Origin: Porticoccaceae bacterium
GTDB lineage: Bacteria; Pseudomonadota; Gammaproteobacteria; Pseudomonadales; Porticoccaceae
DNA: 64,000 nucleotides
Assembly: GCA_018654575.1 (NCBI GenBank)
Contig: JABILI010000003.1
Coordinates: 1 to 64,000, forward strand
Reading direction: 5' to 3'
Below are positions 9,976 through 19,066 of the stretch, in pieces; the first letter of the stretch is position 1; each line of letters starts with the position of its first letter. The notes beneath the pieces were generated by a model. The model worked only from the letters and a program-made list of their open reading frames with translations. It had not been told where the DNA came from and did no database searches. A program made the position numbers and the translations under genes.

Positions 9976-11040
9976 TTGAATAACAATGTTCGGCTAGCAG
10001 CATTTTTCGTTGTATCTCTTATGGTGTGGTTTGGGAGTGGATTCTTAAGCTTCCCTAAACCGGGTGAAGTCCAGCAGTCGGCGCCTGCACCGCTGACTGT
10101 TGTCCAGGTGAGTCAGTATTCTGAACAGCTTTTCCGCCCTAAATTAGCGCTGAGAGCTCACACTGAGTCAAATAGAACAGTTAATGTTTTAGCGCAGATG
10201 GCCGGCCAGATTTCTAAGATATTGGTAGCGGAGGGCACTTCGGTTAGCAAGGGTGATGCGATATGTCAGATAAACGCAGAGGACCGATATTTGCGTTTAG
10301 ATCAAGCCAAGGCAAATCTCGAACAATCCGATATCTCATACCGAGGGGCCTTAAAGCTCAAAACAGGCGGTTATCAATCTGACTTGGCAATTTCCCAGGC
10401 GAATGCAAACCTTGCTGCGGCGAGAGCTAATCTTAAACGCGCCCAGCTTAATGTGGACAACTTGCAGGTGACTGCCCCATTCGCAGGAATTGTCGAAAAC
10501 AGGCCAGTAGAAGTGGGCGACTATGTTGTTCAAGGCAGCCTATGTGCCTCTGTAGTTGAGTTACACCCCATAAAAATAAAGGCTCTGGTCAGTGAAAAAG
10601 ACATTAATAGAATCGATATGGGTAGTTTAGCGACTGTCACCTTAGGTGATGGGCAAACAGTTTCGGCCACGGTTACCTATTTAGCTCATGAGGCGAATAC
10701 AACGACTCGCAGCTATCGTTTGGAGGCGACTGCTAGCAATGTTGATCGATCAATAAGGGCTGGCCTTTCCACGCGCTTAGATATACTTCTTAACGGAGCC
10801 AATGCGCATTTAATCCCTGCTAGTAGTGTTTTACTGAATGACCTTGGCCAGACCGTGGTGCGAGTATTGTTAGAAGGGAACTTAGTTGGTTCGGTAAAAG
10901 TGTCCAGTTTAGGAGAAGCAAGGGACGGGATTTGGGTCTCAGGATTACCTCCGGAGGTCTCAGTGATTACGGTAGGCCAAAATTATATTATTGACGGTGA
11001 AAGTGTTGATCCTATTTTTATTGCTGCCGAAGCTAACTGA
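9976..11040 (+). CDS. RND efflux periplasmic adaptor (membrane-fusion protein)
   Basis: Periplasmic adaptor expected to link the RND permease downstream to an outer-membrane channel. The 354 residues start with a hydrophobic anchor (about 6-25). Then come the lipoyl half-motif AQMAGQISKILVAEGTSVSKGDAICQI, an alpha-hairpin (about 95-150, KANLEQSD..AANLKRAQ), and the returning lipoyl strand LQVTAPFAGIVENRPVEVGDYV. Beta-barrel sequence follows (KALVSEKDINRID...VTYLAHEANTTTRSYRLEA). The TTG at 9976 lies 6-7 bases after AGAGGA and is preferred to an upstream TTG at 9955. No outer-membrane factor is encoded nearby, so the pair probably uses a shared TolC. The substrate is unknown. Confidence 0.9.
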   Translation: MNNNVRLAAFFVVSLMVWFGSGFLSFPKPGEVQQSAPAPLTVVQVSQYSEQLFRPKLALRAHTESNRTVNVLAQMAGQISKILVAEGTSVSKGDAICQINAEDRYLRLDQAKANLEQSDISYRGALKLKTGGYQSDLAISQANANLAAARANLKRAQLNVDNLQVTAPFAGIVENRPVEVGDYVVQGSLCASVVELHPIKIKALVSEKDINRIDMGSLATVTLGDGQTVSATVTYLAHEANTTTRSYRLEATASNVDRSIRAGLSTRLDILLNGANAHLIPASSVLLNDLGQTVVRVLLEGNLVGSVKVSSLGEARDGIWVSGLPPEVSVITVGQNYIIDGESVDPIFIAAEAN

Positions 11041-11060
11041 TAGAACGGAATATCAATTTA

Positions 11061-14000
11061 ATGAATTTTTTTAGATTTATAGTGAATCACACTAGAGCAA
11101 CGCTCTCTATCATGTTATTAATCCTTGTCGCAGGAGCCATGTCACGGGTGTCTATGCCTGTGGAAATGGCCCCTAATGTGACACTGCCTGTGGTTATGGT
11201 AATGGTTCGGCATGATGGAATCTCCCCTGAAGACGGTGCCAGATTACTTGTGAGGCCTATAGAAAAGGAGTTAAAGACGCTTGATGGAATAGAGGAAATT
11301 AAAGCTACCGCTCGAGAAAGTATGGTGATTGTTACTGCGGAATTTGAATCTAGTGAAAATATTAAAAATGCAGTAGCTGATGTGCGTGAGGCGGTAGATC
11401 GTGCGAAAGCTGAGTTTCCTTTAGATACCAAAGAACCGATCGTCAATGAGCTCAGTCCCAGCCCTGAGCCGACAATTATTATTACTTTTTCTGGAGAAAA
11501 TGTAACTGAGCGAGAGTTATATTCAGCCACAAAATATTATCAGCGACAGCTGGAAATGCTTCCTAACGTCTTAACTGCAGGTATATCAGGTCATCGTGAC
11601 GAGGTTGTCGATGTTGTTATTGACCCTTCTCGGCTGGAGCAATATGGCTTAAGAATTGACGAGATCATCCAGGCGGTAAGGGTCAATAACTTATTGATCC
11701 CGGCGGGAGAGATGGATGCTGCCCAGGGCAGGTTCGGTATTAAGGTGCCTGCGTTAATTGAAACGGCGGCCGATATTCGCACGTTACCTATCCGTAATAA
11801 CTCAGATGGTGCTATAACTTTAGGTGATGTAGCTGATGTTCGTCGCACATTTAAAGATCCTAACGGCTACAGCATACTAAACGGTAAAAAAACGATTGCC
11901 CTTGATGTACGCAAGCGTATTACCGCTAATGAAATTAGGACGGTGGAAGCAGTTAGAGAAACTGTGGCACAATCGAGGGATCTTTTTTCAGCTGACATGG
12001 AGATAGGTTATACCTTTGACAGTTCTTTGATGACCAATGACATGATTAGTGAGTTGCAGGGTAACATCATTACAGCAATGTGTTTAGTGCTGATATTGGT
12101 GGTCGCCACGTTAGGTGTCAAGTCTGGGTTGTTAGTGGGATTCGGCATTCCATTTTGTCTCTTGGGTGCATTAATTGTCGTGAATTCGTTAGGCTACAGC
12201 TTCAATTTTATGGTGATGTTTGGTCTATTATTGTCACTGGGTATGTTGATTGATGGCGCTATTGTAGTTGTGGAATTTGCTAGTACCAAGGCCGCCGCTG
12301 GGCTTTCTACTCGAGATGCATATATTTCAGCGGTACAACGCATGGCAGTTCCTGTGATAGCCTCTACAGGGACTACTTTAGCCGCATTTTTGCCCCTATT
12401 ATTCTGGCCAGGTGTTTCTGGTGACTTTATGTCTTATCTACCCATAACGGTCTTTGCCGTTTTGGGATGGTCTTTAATGTATGCGCTAATTTTTGCGCCT
12501 ACTTTGGGTATTGCACTTGCTCGACGTCGCGGTAAAAGGAAGAAACTCCCCGAAGACCATCAATCAGAAGAGTCGGCAAAGACCTTATTTCAGCCGCTAA
12601 TAGACGTTTATTTGAAGACTCTAAATCCCATTATTAAGTCTCCGATTAAATTTATTTTGGCATCAATGCTAGTAATCGTTGGGATCTTTTTTGCGTATGG
12701 AAAGTTTAACGGGGGACAAGATTTCTTTGCTCAAATAGAGAGCCAATATGGAATGCTAGAGGTGCGGGCGCAGGGAAATTTATCTATTGATGAACAGAGA
12801 GAAATTACGCTCAAGGTGCATGAAATTGTCTCAGAGATTGAAGGTGTAAATAATCTTTATGGCTACAGCAGTAATGATAGTTCTGTCGTGTATGGTACTG
12901 ATGTGAGTAGAGATCAGATAAGTTCCTTTTTGGTGGAGCTCTTCCCTAGAGAGCAGCGAGAAAAAGGCAGTGATGTGGTGTTTGCGGCAATTAGAGAGCG
13001 TATGAGTGGGTTGCCAGGTATTTATGCCACAGGACAGGAGATGGAGACTGGACCGCCTACAGGTAAGGATATTCAGATTCAGGTTTCGTCATCGGATCGT
13101 CAGGCTTTGTATAAAACTGTTTCGAAAGTCAGACAGTGGATTGACGGCAATGTTGAGGGAATTAGAAATCTGCAAGACACTCTGCCATTAGCTGGTATCC
13201 AGTGGGAGGTTGAGGTCGACCGCGCTCGAGCCGCCATGCTGGGGGTCAATGTTGCCGACGTAGGTAATATGGTACAGATGGTTACCGGCGGCATCGTAAT
13301 TGGCGAGTTTCGGCCAGATGATGCAGACGGCGAAATTGAAATTAGACTACGTTATCCGAAACAGGATCGTCAGTTAACGACTATAGATAATTTAAACGTC
13401 AATACTCCCAATGGCCCAGTATCCATAAGTAGCTTCAGTCAACGAGTAGCTAAACCTAGAGTTGATGCCATTCAACGATACGACATGCTTGAAACGGTAC
13501 TGATTCTAGGGAATTCAAAAGATGGATATTTGGCTGACAATCAAACCAATGAGATTGGTGCCTGGATAGACCAGCAAGATTTCGGTTCATCAGTAAAAAT
13601 ACGTTTCCGTGGTGCCAATGAAGAGCAGGCCAACGCAGCAGCCTTTTTATCGACAGCGTTCTCATTGGCCATGTCTTTAATGATGATAATGCTAGTCATG
13701 CAGTTTAATAGTTTCTACCAGGCAGGGCTGATTCTTTTCTCTGTCGTGCTATCGACGGCTGGCGTTTTACTTGGTCTAATAGCTTCTCAAGCCACCTTTA
13801 GTACGGTTCTGACCGGTGTCGGTATAGTAGCCCTGGCAGGTATTGTGGTTAATAACAATATCGTATTGATTGATACCTATAACTACCTGAGACGAAATAA
13901 TAGTTTATTGACCTCGTCAGAAGCAGTTTTGGCAGCGGCAAAATCACGATTCAGACCCGTTATGCTTACAACGGTGACGACTATTGTTGGATTACTACCG

Positions 14001-14225
14001 CTTGCAAACGGCATTAGTATCGACATTGTCCATCGCTCCTATACTGTTGGCGGCATGGTGGCGTCTTGGTGGCAGCCACTGGCAAGTGCCATTGTAAATG
14101 GACTCGCTTTTTCGACTATTCTGACACTATTGTTAACGCCTGCAATGCTGTTAATACCAGATATTATATCTAAACGTCTCGGGTTTCGTATTGCTGATCA
14201 TCAGTTTGAAGATGAAGCGTCCTGA
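11061..14225 (+). CDS. RND-family efflux permease (AcrB/HAE-like) with altered proton-relay residues
   Basis: A 1054-residue inner-membrane RND transporter with the normal two-repeat layout: TM1 about 10-30, a large periplasmic loop, TM2-6 about 335-485, TM7 about 540, a second loop and TM8-12 about 870-1035. In TM4 the sequence is GMLIDGAIVVVE, so the first Asp of the AcrB DD pair is kept and the second is Gly. In TM10 the AcrB Lys (AxKNAIL) corresponds to GIVVNNNIVLID. Other RND subfamilies share these changes, so the pump may still be proton driven. It begins 20 bp after the adaptor gene. Substrate cannot be read from sequence. Confidence 0.93.
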   Translation: MNFFRFIVNHTRATLSIMLLILVAGAMSRVSMPVEMAPNVTLPVVMVMVRHDGISPEDGARLLVRPIEKELKTLDGIEEIKATARESMVIVTAEFESSENIKNAVADVREAVDRAKAEFPLDTKEPIVNELSPSPEPTIIITFSGENVTERELYSATKYYQRQLEMLPNVLTAGISGHRDEVVDVVIDPSRLEQYGLRIDEIIQAVRVNNLLIPAGEMDAAQGRFGIKVPALIETAADIRTLPIRNNSDGAITLGDVADVRRTFKDPNGYSILNGKKTIALDVRKRITANEIRTVEAVRETVAQSRDLFSADMEIGYTFDSSLMTNDMISELQGNIITAMCLVLILVVATLGVKSGLLVGFGIPFCLLGALIVVNSLGYSFNFMVMFGLLLSLGMLIDGAIVVVEFASTKAAAGLSTRDAYISAVQRMAVPVIASTGTTLAAFLPLLFWPGVSGDFMSYLPITVFAVLGWSLMYALIFAPTLGIALARRRGKRKKLPEDHQSEESAKTLFQPLIDVYLKTLNPIIKSPIKFILASMLVIVGIFFAYGKFNGGQDFFAQIESQYGMLEVRAQGNLSIDEQREITLKVHEIVSEIEGVNNLYGYSSNDSSVVYGTDVSRDQISSFLVELFPREQREKGSDVVFAAIRERMSGLPGIYATGQEMETGPPTGKDIQIQVSSSDRQALYKTVSKVRQWIDGNVEGIRNLQDTLPLAGIQWEVEVDRARAAMLGVNVADVGNMVQMVTGGIVIGEFRPDDADGEIEIRLRYPKQDRQLTTIDNLNVNTPNGPVSISSFSQRVAKPRVDAIQRYDMLETVLILGNSKDGYLADNQTNEIGAWIDQQDFGSSVKIRFRGANEEQANAAAFLSTAFSLAMSLMMIMLVMQFNSFYQAGLILFSVVLSTAGVLLGLIASQATFSTVLTGVGIVALAGIVVNNNIVLIDTYNYLRRNNSLLTSSEAVLAAAKSRFRPVMLTTVTTIVGLLPLANGISIDIVHRSYTVGGMVASWWQPLASAIVNGLAFSTILTLLLTPAMLLIPDIISKRLGFRIADHQFEDEAS

Positions 14226-14282
14226 TCAATTATGTAGACGTCTTTTGACATTGTTTACGAGTAGGAAAAGATAACAAAGGCG

Positions 14283-15350
14283 ATGTACGTGAAAAAAATC
14301 ATTCACTGTGACTGTGATTGTTTTTACGCCGCTATCGAGATGCGCGATGATCCATCATTGCAGAACTTACCAGTAGCGGTAGGCGGAAAATCAGATAGAC
14401 GCGGGGTGGTTGCGACCTGCAATTATAAAGCGCGGCAGTTTGGTGTCAGGTCAGCGATGCCCACTGCACATGCCCTTCGACTTTGCCCTGATCTTGTCGT
14501 CATCCCAGCAACTATGGCTAAGTACCGCGCAGCCGCGCAGCAAATACGACAAATTTTCTATCGATTTACCGACAAGGTCGAGCCCTTGTCCCTAGATGAG
14601 GCTTATTTGGATGTCAGTGAATGCCATGATTTTCAAGGTAGCGCCACATTGATTGCTCAGGAAATACGTAAAATTATAGCTCAAGAGGTAGGCGTTACAG
14701 CTTCTGCTGGGGTGGCGCCGAATAAATTTTTGGCAAAAGTAGCCAGCGACTTAAATAAGCCAGATGGTCAATTTGTTATTACTCCCGATAGTATCGATGT
14801 CTTTGTGAAGACGCTGGCTGTTAAGCGTATATTCGGTGTTGGCAAAGTGACTAATGAAAAACTTGAGCGATTAGGGATTAAAACCTGTGGTGATTTACAA
14901 CAGAAATCTCTGATTGAATTGGTGGATAAATTCGGCACCTTCGGTAAACGTCTCCATGATTTAAGTTTTGGCATAGATAATCGTTTGGTTAACTCGAATA
15001 ATCGACGTAAATCACTTAGTGTTGAGCATACCTATACTGAAGACTTGCCTAGTCAGTCCGCTTGTATCCCTAAGATAGCGGATCTATTGCTAGAGTTGCG
15101 CAGTCGTTTACGTCGAGTCGACAATGACTACTTGGTGACCAAACAATTCATTAAGGTGAAGTTTAATGACTTTACCGGCACCACGGTCGAACGCCAGACG
15201 ACAAAAGGCTTGCCCGTAGAGAGTTTTGAGGGCTTATTTTATCAGGCGTGGGAGCGTGGTAATCGGCCGGTAAGATTGATTGGTTTGGGGGTGAGATTTA
15301 TCGACACTAGTCAGCAGGATTTAGCATTACAGCTTGATTTATTTGACTAA
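14283..15350 (+). CDS. dinB: DNA polymerase IV (Y-family translesion polymerase)
   Basis: Error-prone polymerase that extends past lesions and misaligned primers. The 355 residues hold the palm motif with the first catalytic Asp in IIHCDCDCFYAAIEM, the steric-gate Tyr/Phe region, CNYKARQFGVRSAMP, the SLDEAYLDVS motif with the Asp-Glu pair, helix-hairpin-helix sequence RIFGVGKVTNEKLERLGI, and the little-finger domain. The C-terminus QLDLFD matches the beta-clamp-binding consensus (QLxLF). Pol IV normally begins HxDMDCF; CDCDC here is a mild variant. No LexA-type box (CTGT-N8-ACAG) is seen upstream, so SOS control is not supported. Confidence 0.96.
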   Translation: MYVKKIIHCDCDCFYAAIEMRDDPSLQNLPVAVGGKSDRRGVVATCNYKARQFGVRSAMPTAHALRLCPDLVVIPATMAKYRAAAQQIRQIFYRFTDKVEPLSLDEAYLDVSECHDFQGSATLIAQEIRKIIAQEVGVTASAGVAPNKFLAKVASDLNKPDGQFVITPDSIDVFVKTLAVKRIFGVGKVTNEKLERLGIKTCGDLQQKSLIELVDKFGTFGKRLHDLSFGIDNRLVNSNNRRKSLSVEHTYTEDLPSQSACIPKIADLLLELRSRLRRVDNDYLVTKQFIKVKFNDFTGTTVERQTTKGLPVESFEGLFYQAWERGNRPVRLIGLGVRFIDTSQQDLALQLDLFD

Positions 15351-15420
15351 ATGAGCAGTTTATTCTTTTGCTTGTGTGAATGGGTAAGGTCTTTTGTTAG
15401 ACTAGAAAGTCGACTTTACC

Positions 15421-15756
15421 TTGAAAAAAATTGTGACTTCACGATCCAGTAAAAATGCTATTCGTAGAGAGCTGCGTCGAAAGACTGCGGAGTTCCTGTC
15501 TCTGGGTGGTGAAATTAAAAAACATAGTGCTGGTGAAACGGGTGAACCCGCCGACAAACCTCGGGCCCGAGCTGCTTTCGTGAGTGGTGAGCCGCCAAAG
15601 ACTAGAACTTATATCAATGATGTGGTTTTAGCCTTAGATAGACGAAAAACCAAAAAAGCCCCCTCCAAAGCGACCAAAGCGTCTAAACGTCCAATAAAAA
15701 AGATCATTTATGATGATTTTGGTGAGCCAATTCGTGAGATTTGGTCAACTGAGTGA
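15421..15756 (+). CDS. Small basic protein of unknown function
   Basis: An open frame of 111 residues, strongly basic (many Lys/Arg, for example RRELRRKTAEF and RRKTKKAPSKATKASKR) with no membrane segment. It contains the segment EFLSLGGEIKK, weakly reminiscent of the EFLxxGGxI stretch of the Pseudomonas regulator SutA and other small gammaproteobacterial proteins. That similarity is too short to assign function. The start is taken as TTG at 15421, although no clear Shine-Dalgarno is present; a GTG at 15433 is an alternative. The charged, proline-containing tail ends IIYDDFGEPIREIW. It stands alone between dinB and the convergent lipA. Confidence 0.6.
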   Translation: MKKIVTSRSSKNAIRRELRRKTAEFLSLGGEIKKHSAGETGEPADKPRARAAFVSGEPPKTRTYINDVVLALDRRKTKKAPSKATKASKRPIKKIIYDDFGEPIREIWSTE

Positions 15757-15816
15757 CTATACCTATAAGTGTTTTTTTATTACGGCATGTTATTTGGCTA
15801 AGTAAAAATATTTAAA

Positions 15817-16794
15817 TTAACTAATATCTTCGCCTCTAGCTTGCTTATCGGCATGGTAGCTAGAGCGCACTAGTGGACCACAGGCGGCCTGTTTGAAGCC
15901 AATACTTTCCGCGTAAGCTGTATATTCTGCGAATTCATCTGGATGAACAAAGCGATCTACTGGGAAATGGTTGACTGATGGTTGCAGATATTGGCCAACC
16001 GTAAGCATATCGACATCGTGTTCTCGGAGATCATCCAATGTTCTCAGTAGCTCATCTTTAGTTTCACCAAGCCCTACCATCAAGCCGGACTTAGTTTTTA
16101 CCAGTGGGTTTAGCGCCTTGTATTCTTTGAGTAGCTTAAGAGACCAAGCATAGTTTGCGCCCGGGCGAGCCTCTCTATATAGCCGCGACACAGTTTCCAT
16201 ATTGTGATTAAAAACGTCTGGCCGTGTCGTTGATAGTATCCCTAAGGCTGGAGCCATACGGCCACGAAAATCTGGTACTAACACCTCGACCTGCAAGCCA
16301 GGCGATAAAAGTTTGGCCTCACGTATACAGTCTGCAAAGTGTTGTGCGCCACCATCACGAAGATCATCTCGATCCACCGAGGTAATAACGACATATTTCA
16401 AACCCATTTCTTGAATAGCAGCGGCTAAGTTTCTAGGTTCATCGACATCAAGATCATTTGGTTTGCCGTGCCCTACATCACAAAAAGGACAGCGCCGTGT
16501 GCATATTTCACCCATGATCATAAATGTCGCTGTCCCGCCACTAAAGCATTCGTGAAGATTGGGGCAGGCTGCTTCTTCACATACTGTGGACATCTTATAA
16601 CGTCTTAGAATATTTTTAATTTCCTGAACTTTAGGTGACGCTGTAAGACGGATACGCATCCATTCTGGCTTGCGCTGAATTGTATTTGTCGGGATCACTT
16701 TTACTGGAATACGCTCAACCTTGTCGGCACTGCGAAGCTTTTCGCCCTTCTGTAATCGTCGCGTGCGTTGTGGAGGTGCAGTGTTAAATGACAT
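15817..16794 (-). CDS. lipA: Lipoyl synthase
   Basis: Radical-SAM enzyme that inserts two sulfurs into protein-bound octanoyl groups. The 325 residues contain both iron-sulfur motifs: the auxiliary cluster [12 protein letters not shown] (CX4CX5C) and the radical [13 protein letters not shown] (CX3CX2C). The conserved [20 protein letters not shown] and C-terminal RSSYHADK follow; the Ser of the C-terminal RSSY ligates the auxiliary cluster in the family. It is the last gene of a long minus-strand cluster, 15 bp after lipB, and together they build lipoate on 2-oxoacid dehydrogenases and GcvH. Confidence 0.97.
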   Translation of the reverse strand: MSFNTAPPQRTRRLQKGEKLRSADKVERIPVKVIPTNTIQRKPEWMRIRLTASPKVQEIKNILRRYKMSTVCEEAACPNLHECFSGGTATFMIMGEICTRRCPFCDVGHGKPNDLDVDEPRNLAAAIQEMGLKYVVITSVDRDDLRDGGAQHFADCIREAKLLSPGLQVEVLVPDFRGRMAPALGILSTTRPDVFNHNMETVSRLYREARPGANYAWSLKLLKEYKALNPLVKTKSGLMVGLGETKDELLRTLDDLREHDVDMLTVGQYLQPSVNHFPVDRFVHPDEFAEYTAYAESIGFKQAACGPLVRSSYHADKQARGEDIS

Positions 16795-16809
16795 GGCTAG
16801 GCTTCTTCC

Positions 16810-17475
16810 TTAATCGCTAACGTGAGGTAATGGTTGTTCTTCCCTAAACTCATTATAACCGAGTCCAGCCGTTAAATACTCCGCTAATTTCTTACTGACC
16901 ACCTTGATATTTGGAGAAGGATTAACTAAATCAGCGACTTGAGTCATGACAACGCCCAGGCCGCAGGGATTAATGCGTTGCCAAGGACTCATATCCATAT
17001 TAATGTTGAAATTAAGGCCGTGATAGCTACAGCCTTTACGGATACGCAATCCTAAGGAGGCAATTTTCTCTCCATTATCGACATAAACGCCTGGGGCTTC
17101 ACGTCGAGGTGAAGCTGAGATGTTCCAGCAGTTTAGCGTATCGATAAGAGCTTTCTCAATGAGAGAAACTAACTGTCGAACACCGATATTTAACCGCCGT
17201 AAGTCAATAAGTAAGTAAGCTGTGATTTGTCCCGGACCATGATAGGTTACATGACCACCGCGATCGCTTTTTACGACAGGTATGTCACCAGGCACTAAAA
17301 TATACTCTTCTTTGCCCGCCTGACCCTGAGTGAAGACCGGATAATGTTCAACAAACCAAATTTCATCAGCGGTTGCATCGTTGCGTTCTTTATTAAATTT
17401 TTTCATTGCATTAAAGGTGTTATTGTATTGCTGAAGACCTAAATGGCGAATAATTAGAGGCGGCTCAGGCAACAT
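16810..17475 (-). CDS. lipB: Octanoyl-[acyl-carrier-protein]:protein octanoyltransferase
   Basis: Moves octanoate from ACP to lipoyl domains, providing the substrate of LipA. The 221 residues hold the family motifs DEIWFVEHYPVFTQG, the RGGHVTYHGPGQITAYLLIDLRR core, the catalytic Lys in NGEKIASLGLRI and the catalytic Cys in RINPCGL. The ATG at 17475 begins 3 bp after the ybeD stop. The ybeD-lipB-lipA order is the conserved one. Confidence 0.96.
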   Translation of the reverse strand: MLPEPPLIIRHLGLQQYNNTFNAMKKFNKERNDATADEIWFVEHYPVFTQGQAGKEEYILVPGDIPVVKSDRGGHVTYHGPGQITAYLLIDLRRLNIGVRQLVSLIEKALIDTLNCWNISASPRREAPGVYVDNGEKIASLGLRIRKGCSYHGLNFNINMDMSPWQRINPCGLGVVMTQVADLVNPSPNIKVVSKKLAEYLTAGLGYNEFREEQPLPHVSD

Positions 17476-17477
17476 TT

Positions 17478-17747
17478 TTATAACACCATTTTGACTCGCG
17501 GGCTTGTTTTCAGTGCCGCAAATATACTATCTAATTGAGGTTTTCCAGTAGCTTCTATAACAACGGTCATAGCTTGCCAGCTACCTTTGCTACTGTCACG
17601 GATCGATACCTTCTGACGGTCAAAACCAGGCGCATATCTATCCATTACGGCAAGGACATGTTCGTTAAAGCCAGTGTTTGCTTCTCCCAATACTTTAATT
17701 GGATAGTCGCAAGGGAATTCGATCTTTGGTGGTTGTTGCTTAGTCAT
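17478..17747 (-). CDS. ybeD: YbeD family protein (DUF493)
   Basis: A small cytosolic ACT-like protein of 89 residues that almost always sits between dacA and lipB in gammaproteobacteria. Recognisable are the KIEFPCDYPIKVLGE N-terminus and the FPxxxxxK/SxxxxY-type core ending in ALKTSPRVKMVL. The biochemical role is not established; a regulatory role linked to lipoylation has been suggested from its location. Found 10 bp after dacA. Confidence 0.93.
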   Translation of the reverse strand: MTKQQPPKIEFPCDYPIKVLGEANTGFNEHVLAVMDRYAPGFDRQKVSIRDSSKGSWQAMTVVIEATGKPQLDSIFAALKTSPRVKMVL

Positions 17748-17757
17748 GGAGTTAGTC

Positions 17758-18933
17758 TCATGACAGTAAACGAGTGAATAAAAGAATTATCCAGTCAAAT
17801 AATTGAGAAAATATACCTGACTTCGGAATGCTTTTTTCAGCGACTAGAGGGATATCCACTAGGGCTTCACCATCTAAGCTAACTTGAAGTTGCCCGAGGT
17901 TTTGTCCCGCGGATATTGGCGCTTGGATTAGGTCGCTAATTAGAATATTAGCTTTAAGGTTTTTTTCAGAACCACGAGGAACAGTTAAAGTCACATCTTC
18001 TGCAATAGTCAAATTCAAAAACTCTTCTGCTCCGTACCACACCTTGGCACCTGTTTTTAATATTTCGCCAGCTGAGTAGACTACTTTTGTATCATAATAG
18101 CGGAACCCATATGATAGCAATTTTTGGGATTCTCGGGCTCTAGACTCATCGCTGCTAGCTCCCATAACCACTGCTATTAGCCTCATTCCACGGCGTTTAG
18201 CGGAAGAAACTAAGCAATAGCCAGCCTTGCTGGTATGGCCAGTTTTTAAGCCGTCAACGCTATTATCGCGCCACAAAAGGCGATTGCGATTTGGTTGATT
18301 AATATTATTATGTTCATAGTATTTTTTAGCATAAATCTCATAGTATTCGGGATGATCGCGAATAATGGCGCTTGCAATAATTGCTAGATCGCGAGCTGAA
18401 GTAACCATTCCGTCTGCGGGTAGTCCTGTAGCGTTTAAATACTCGGTATTACGCATTCCTAATATCTCTGCTTGCTGATTCATCATGTCAGCAAACGCAT
18501 ATTCACTGCCGGCAATATGTTCTGCTAGCGCAATGGCAGCATCATTGCCCGACTGTATGATCACCCCATGCATAAGATCAAGTACAGATACTTTGGTGCG
18601 CGGATTAAGGAACATGGTTGAACCATCAGTTTTAGCGCCACCCAGAATCCAGGCATTATCACTAATAAGTACCTCACTATCCTCCTGAAGGCGCTGGGCA
18701 GCGATCTCGTTAGATACAATATAGGTAGTCATCATCTTGGCGAGACTAGCTGGAGGCAATTGTTCGTCTGCATTTCTTTCTAGTAATACCTTACCAGTGG
18801 TGGCATCAATTAATATCCATGCCTTTGCGGAAATTTCTGGTTCAGCAGGCCTTAATATTTGACTGTAAGCTGGAGAAACGAGAGAGATCGCTATTACAAT
18901 TAGTAGAGCAGAGAAGAGCCATTTCTTAGCCAT
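17758..18933 (-). CDS. dacA: Serine-type D-Ala-D-Ala carboxypeptidase (PBP5/6 family)
   Basis: Trims the terminal D-alanine from peptidoglycan stem peptides. A cleavable signal peptide (about 1-24, LLIVIAISLVSPAYS) is followed by the penicillin-binding motifs SLAKM (SxxK, about residue 62), SGN in IQSGNDA and KTG in GLKTGHTSKAGYC. A C-terminal beta domain and an amphipathic membrane-anchoring helix follow (GIFSQLFDWIILLFTRLLS). At 391 residues it has normal length. In many relatives rlpA lies just upstream; here the 133 bp between mltB and dacA contain no rlpA. Confidence 0.96.
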   Translation of the reverse strand: MAKKWLFSALLIVIAISLVSPAYSQILRPAEPEISAKAWILIDATTGKVLLERNADEQLPPASLAKMMTTYIVSNEIAAQRLQEDSEVLISDNAWILGGAKTDGSTMFLNPRTKVSVLDLMHGVIIQSGNDAAIALAEHIAGSEYAFADMMNQQAEILGMRNTEYLNATGLPADGMVTSARDLAIIASAIIRDHPEYYEIYAKKYYEHNNINQPNRNRLLWRDNSVDGLKTGHTSKAGYCLVSSAKRRGMRLIAVVMGASSDESRARESQKLLSYGFRYYDTKVVYSAGEILKTGAKVWYGAEEFLNLTIAEDVTLTVPRGSEKNLKANILISDLIQAPISAGQNLGQLQVSLDGEALVDIPLVAEKSIPKSGIFSQLFDWIILLFTRLLS

Positions 18934-19066
18934 AGCAGGGACACCATGTTGTCAGTAAAAGTAAGCGCTAAGTTTAGCACCCCATAGTCATTCATGGGCA
19001 CTTGAAAGGGTTATTTGTGGCGGTTAAGACAAAAAAATCCCAACACGGCAGCAGAGCACAAAGAAA

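Noticed and set aside
14245-14275. TTGACA with a weak GATAAC before dinB
   Set aside because: Spacing of 19 and a start point at the dinB ATG make it unlikely as the real promoter.
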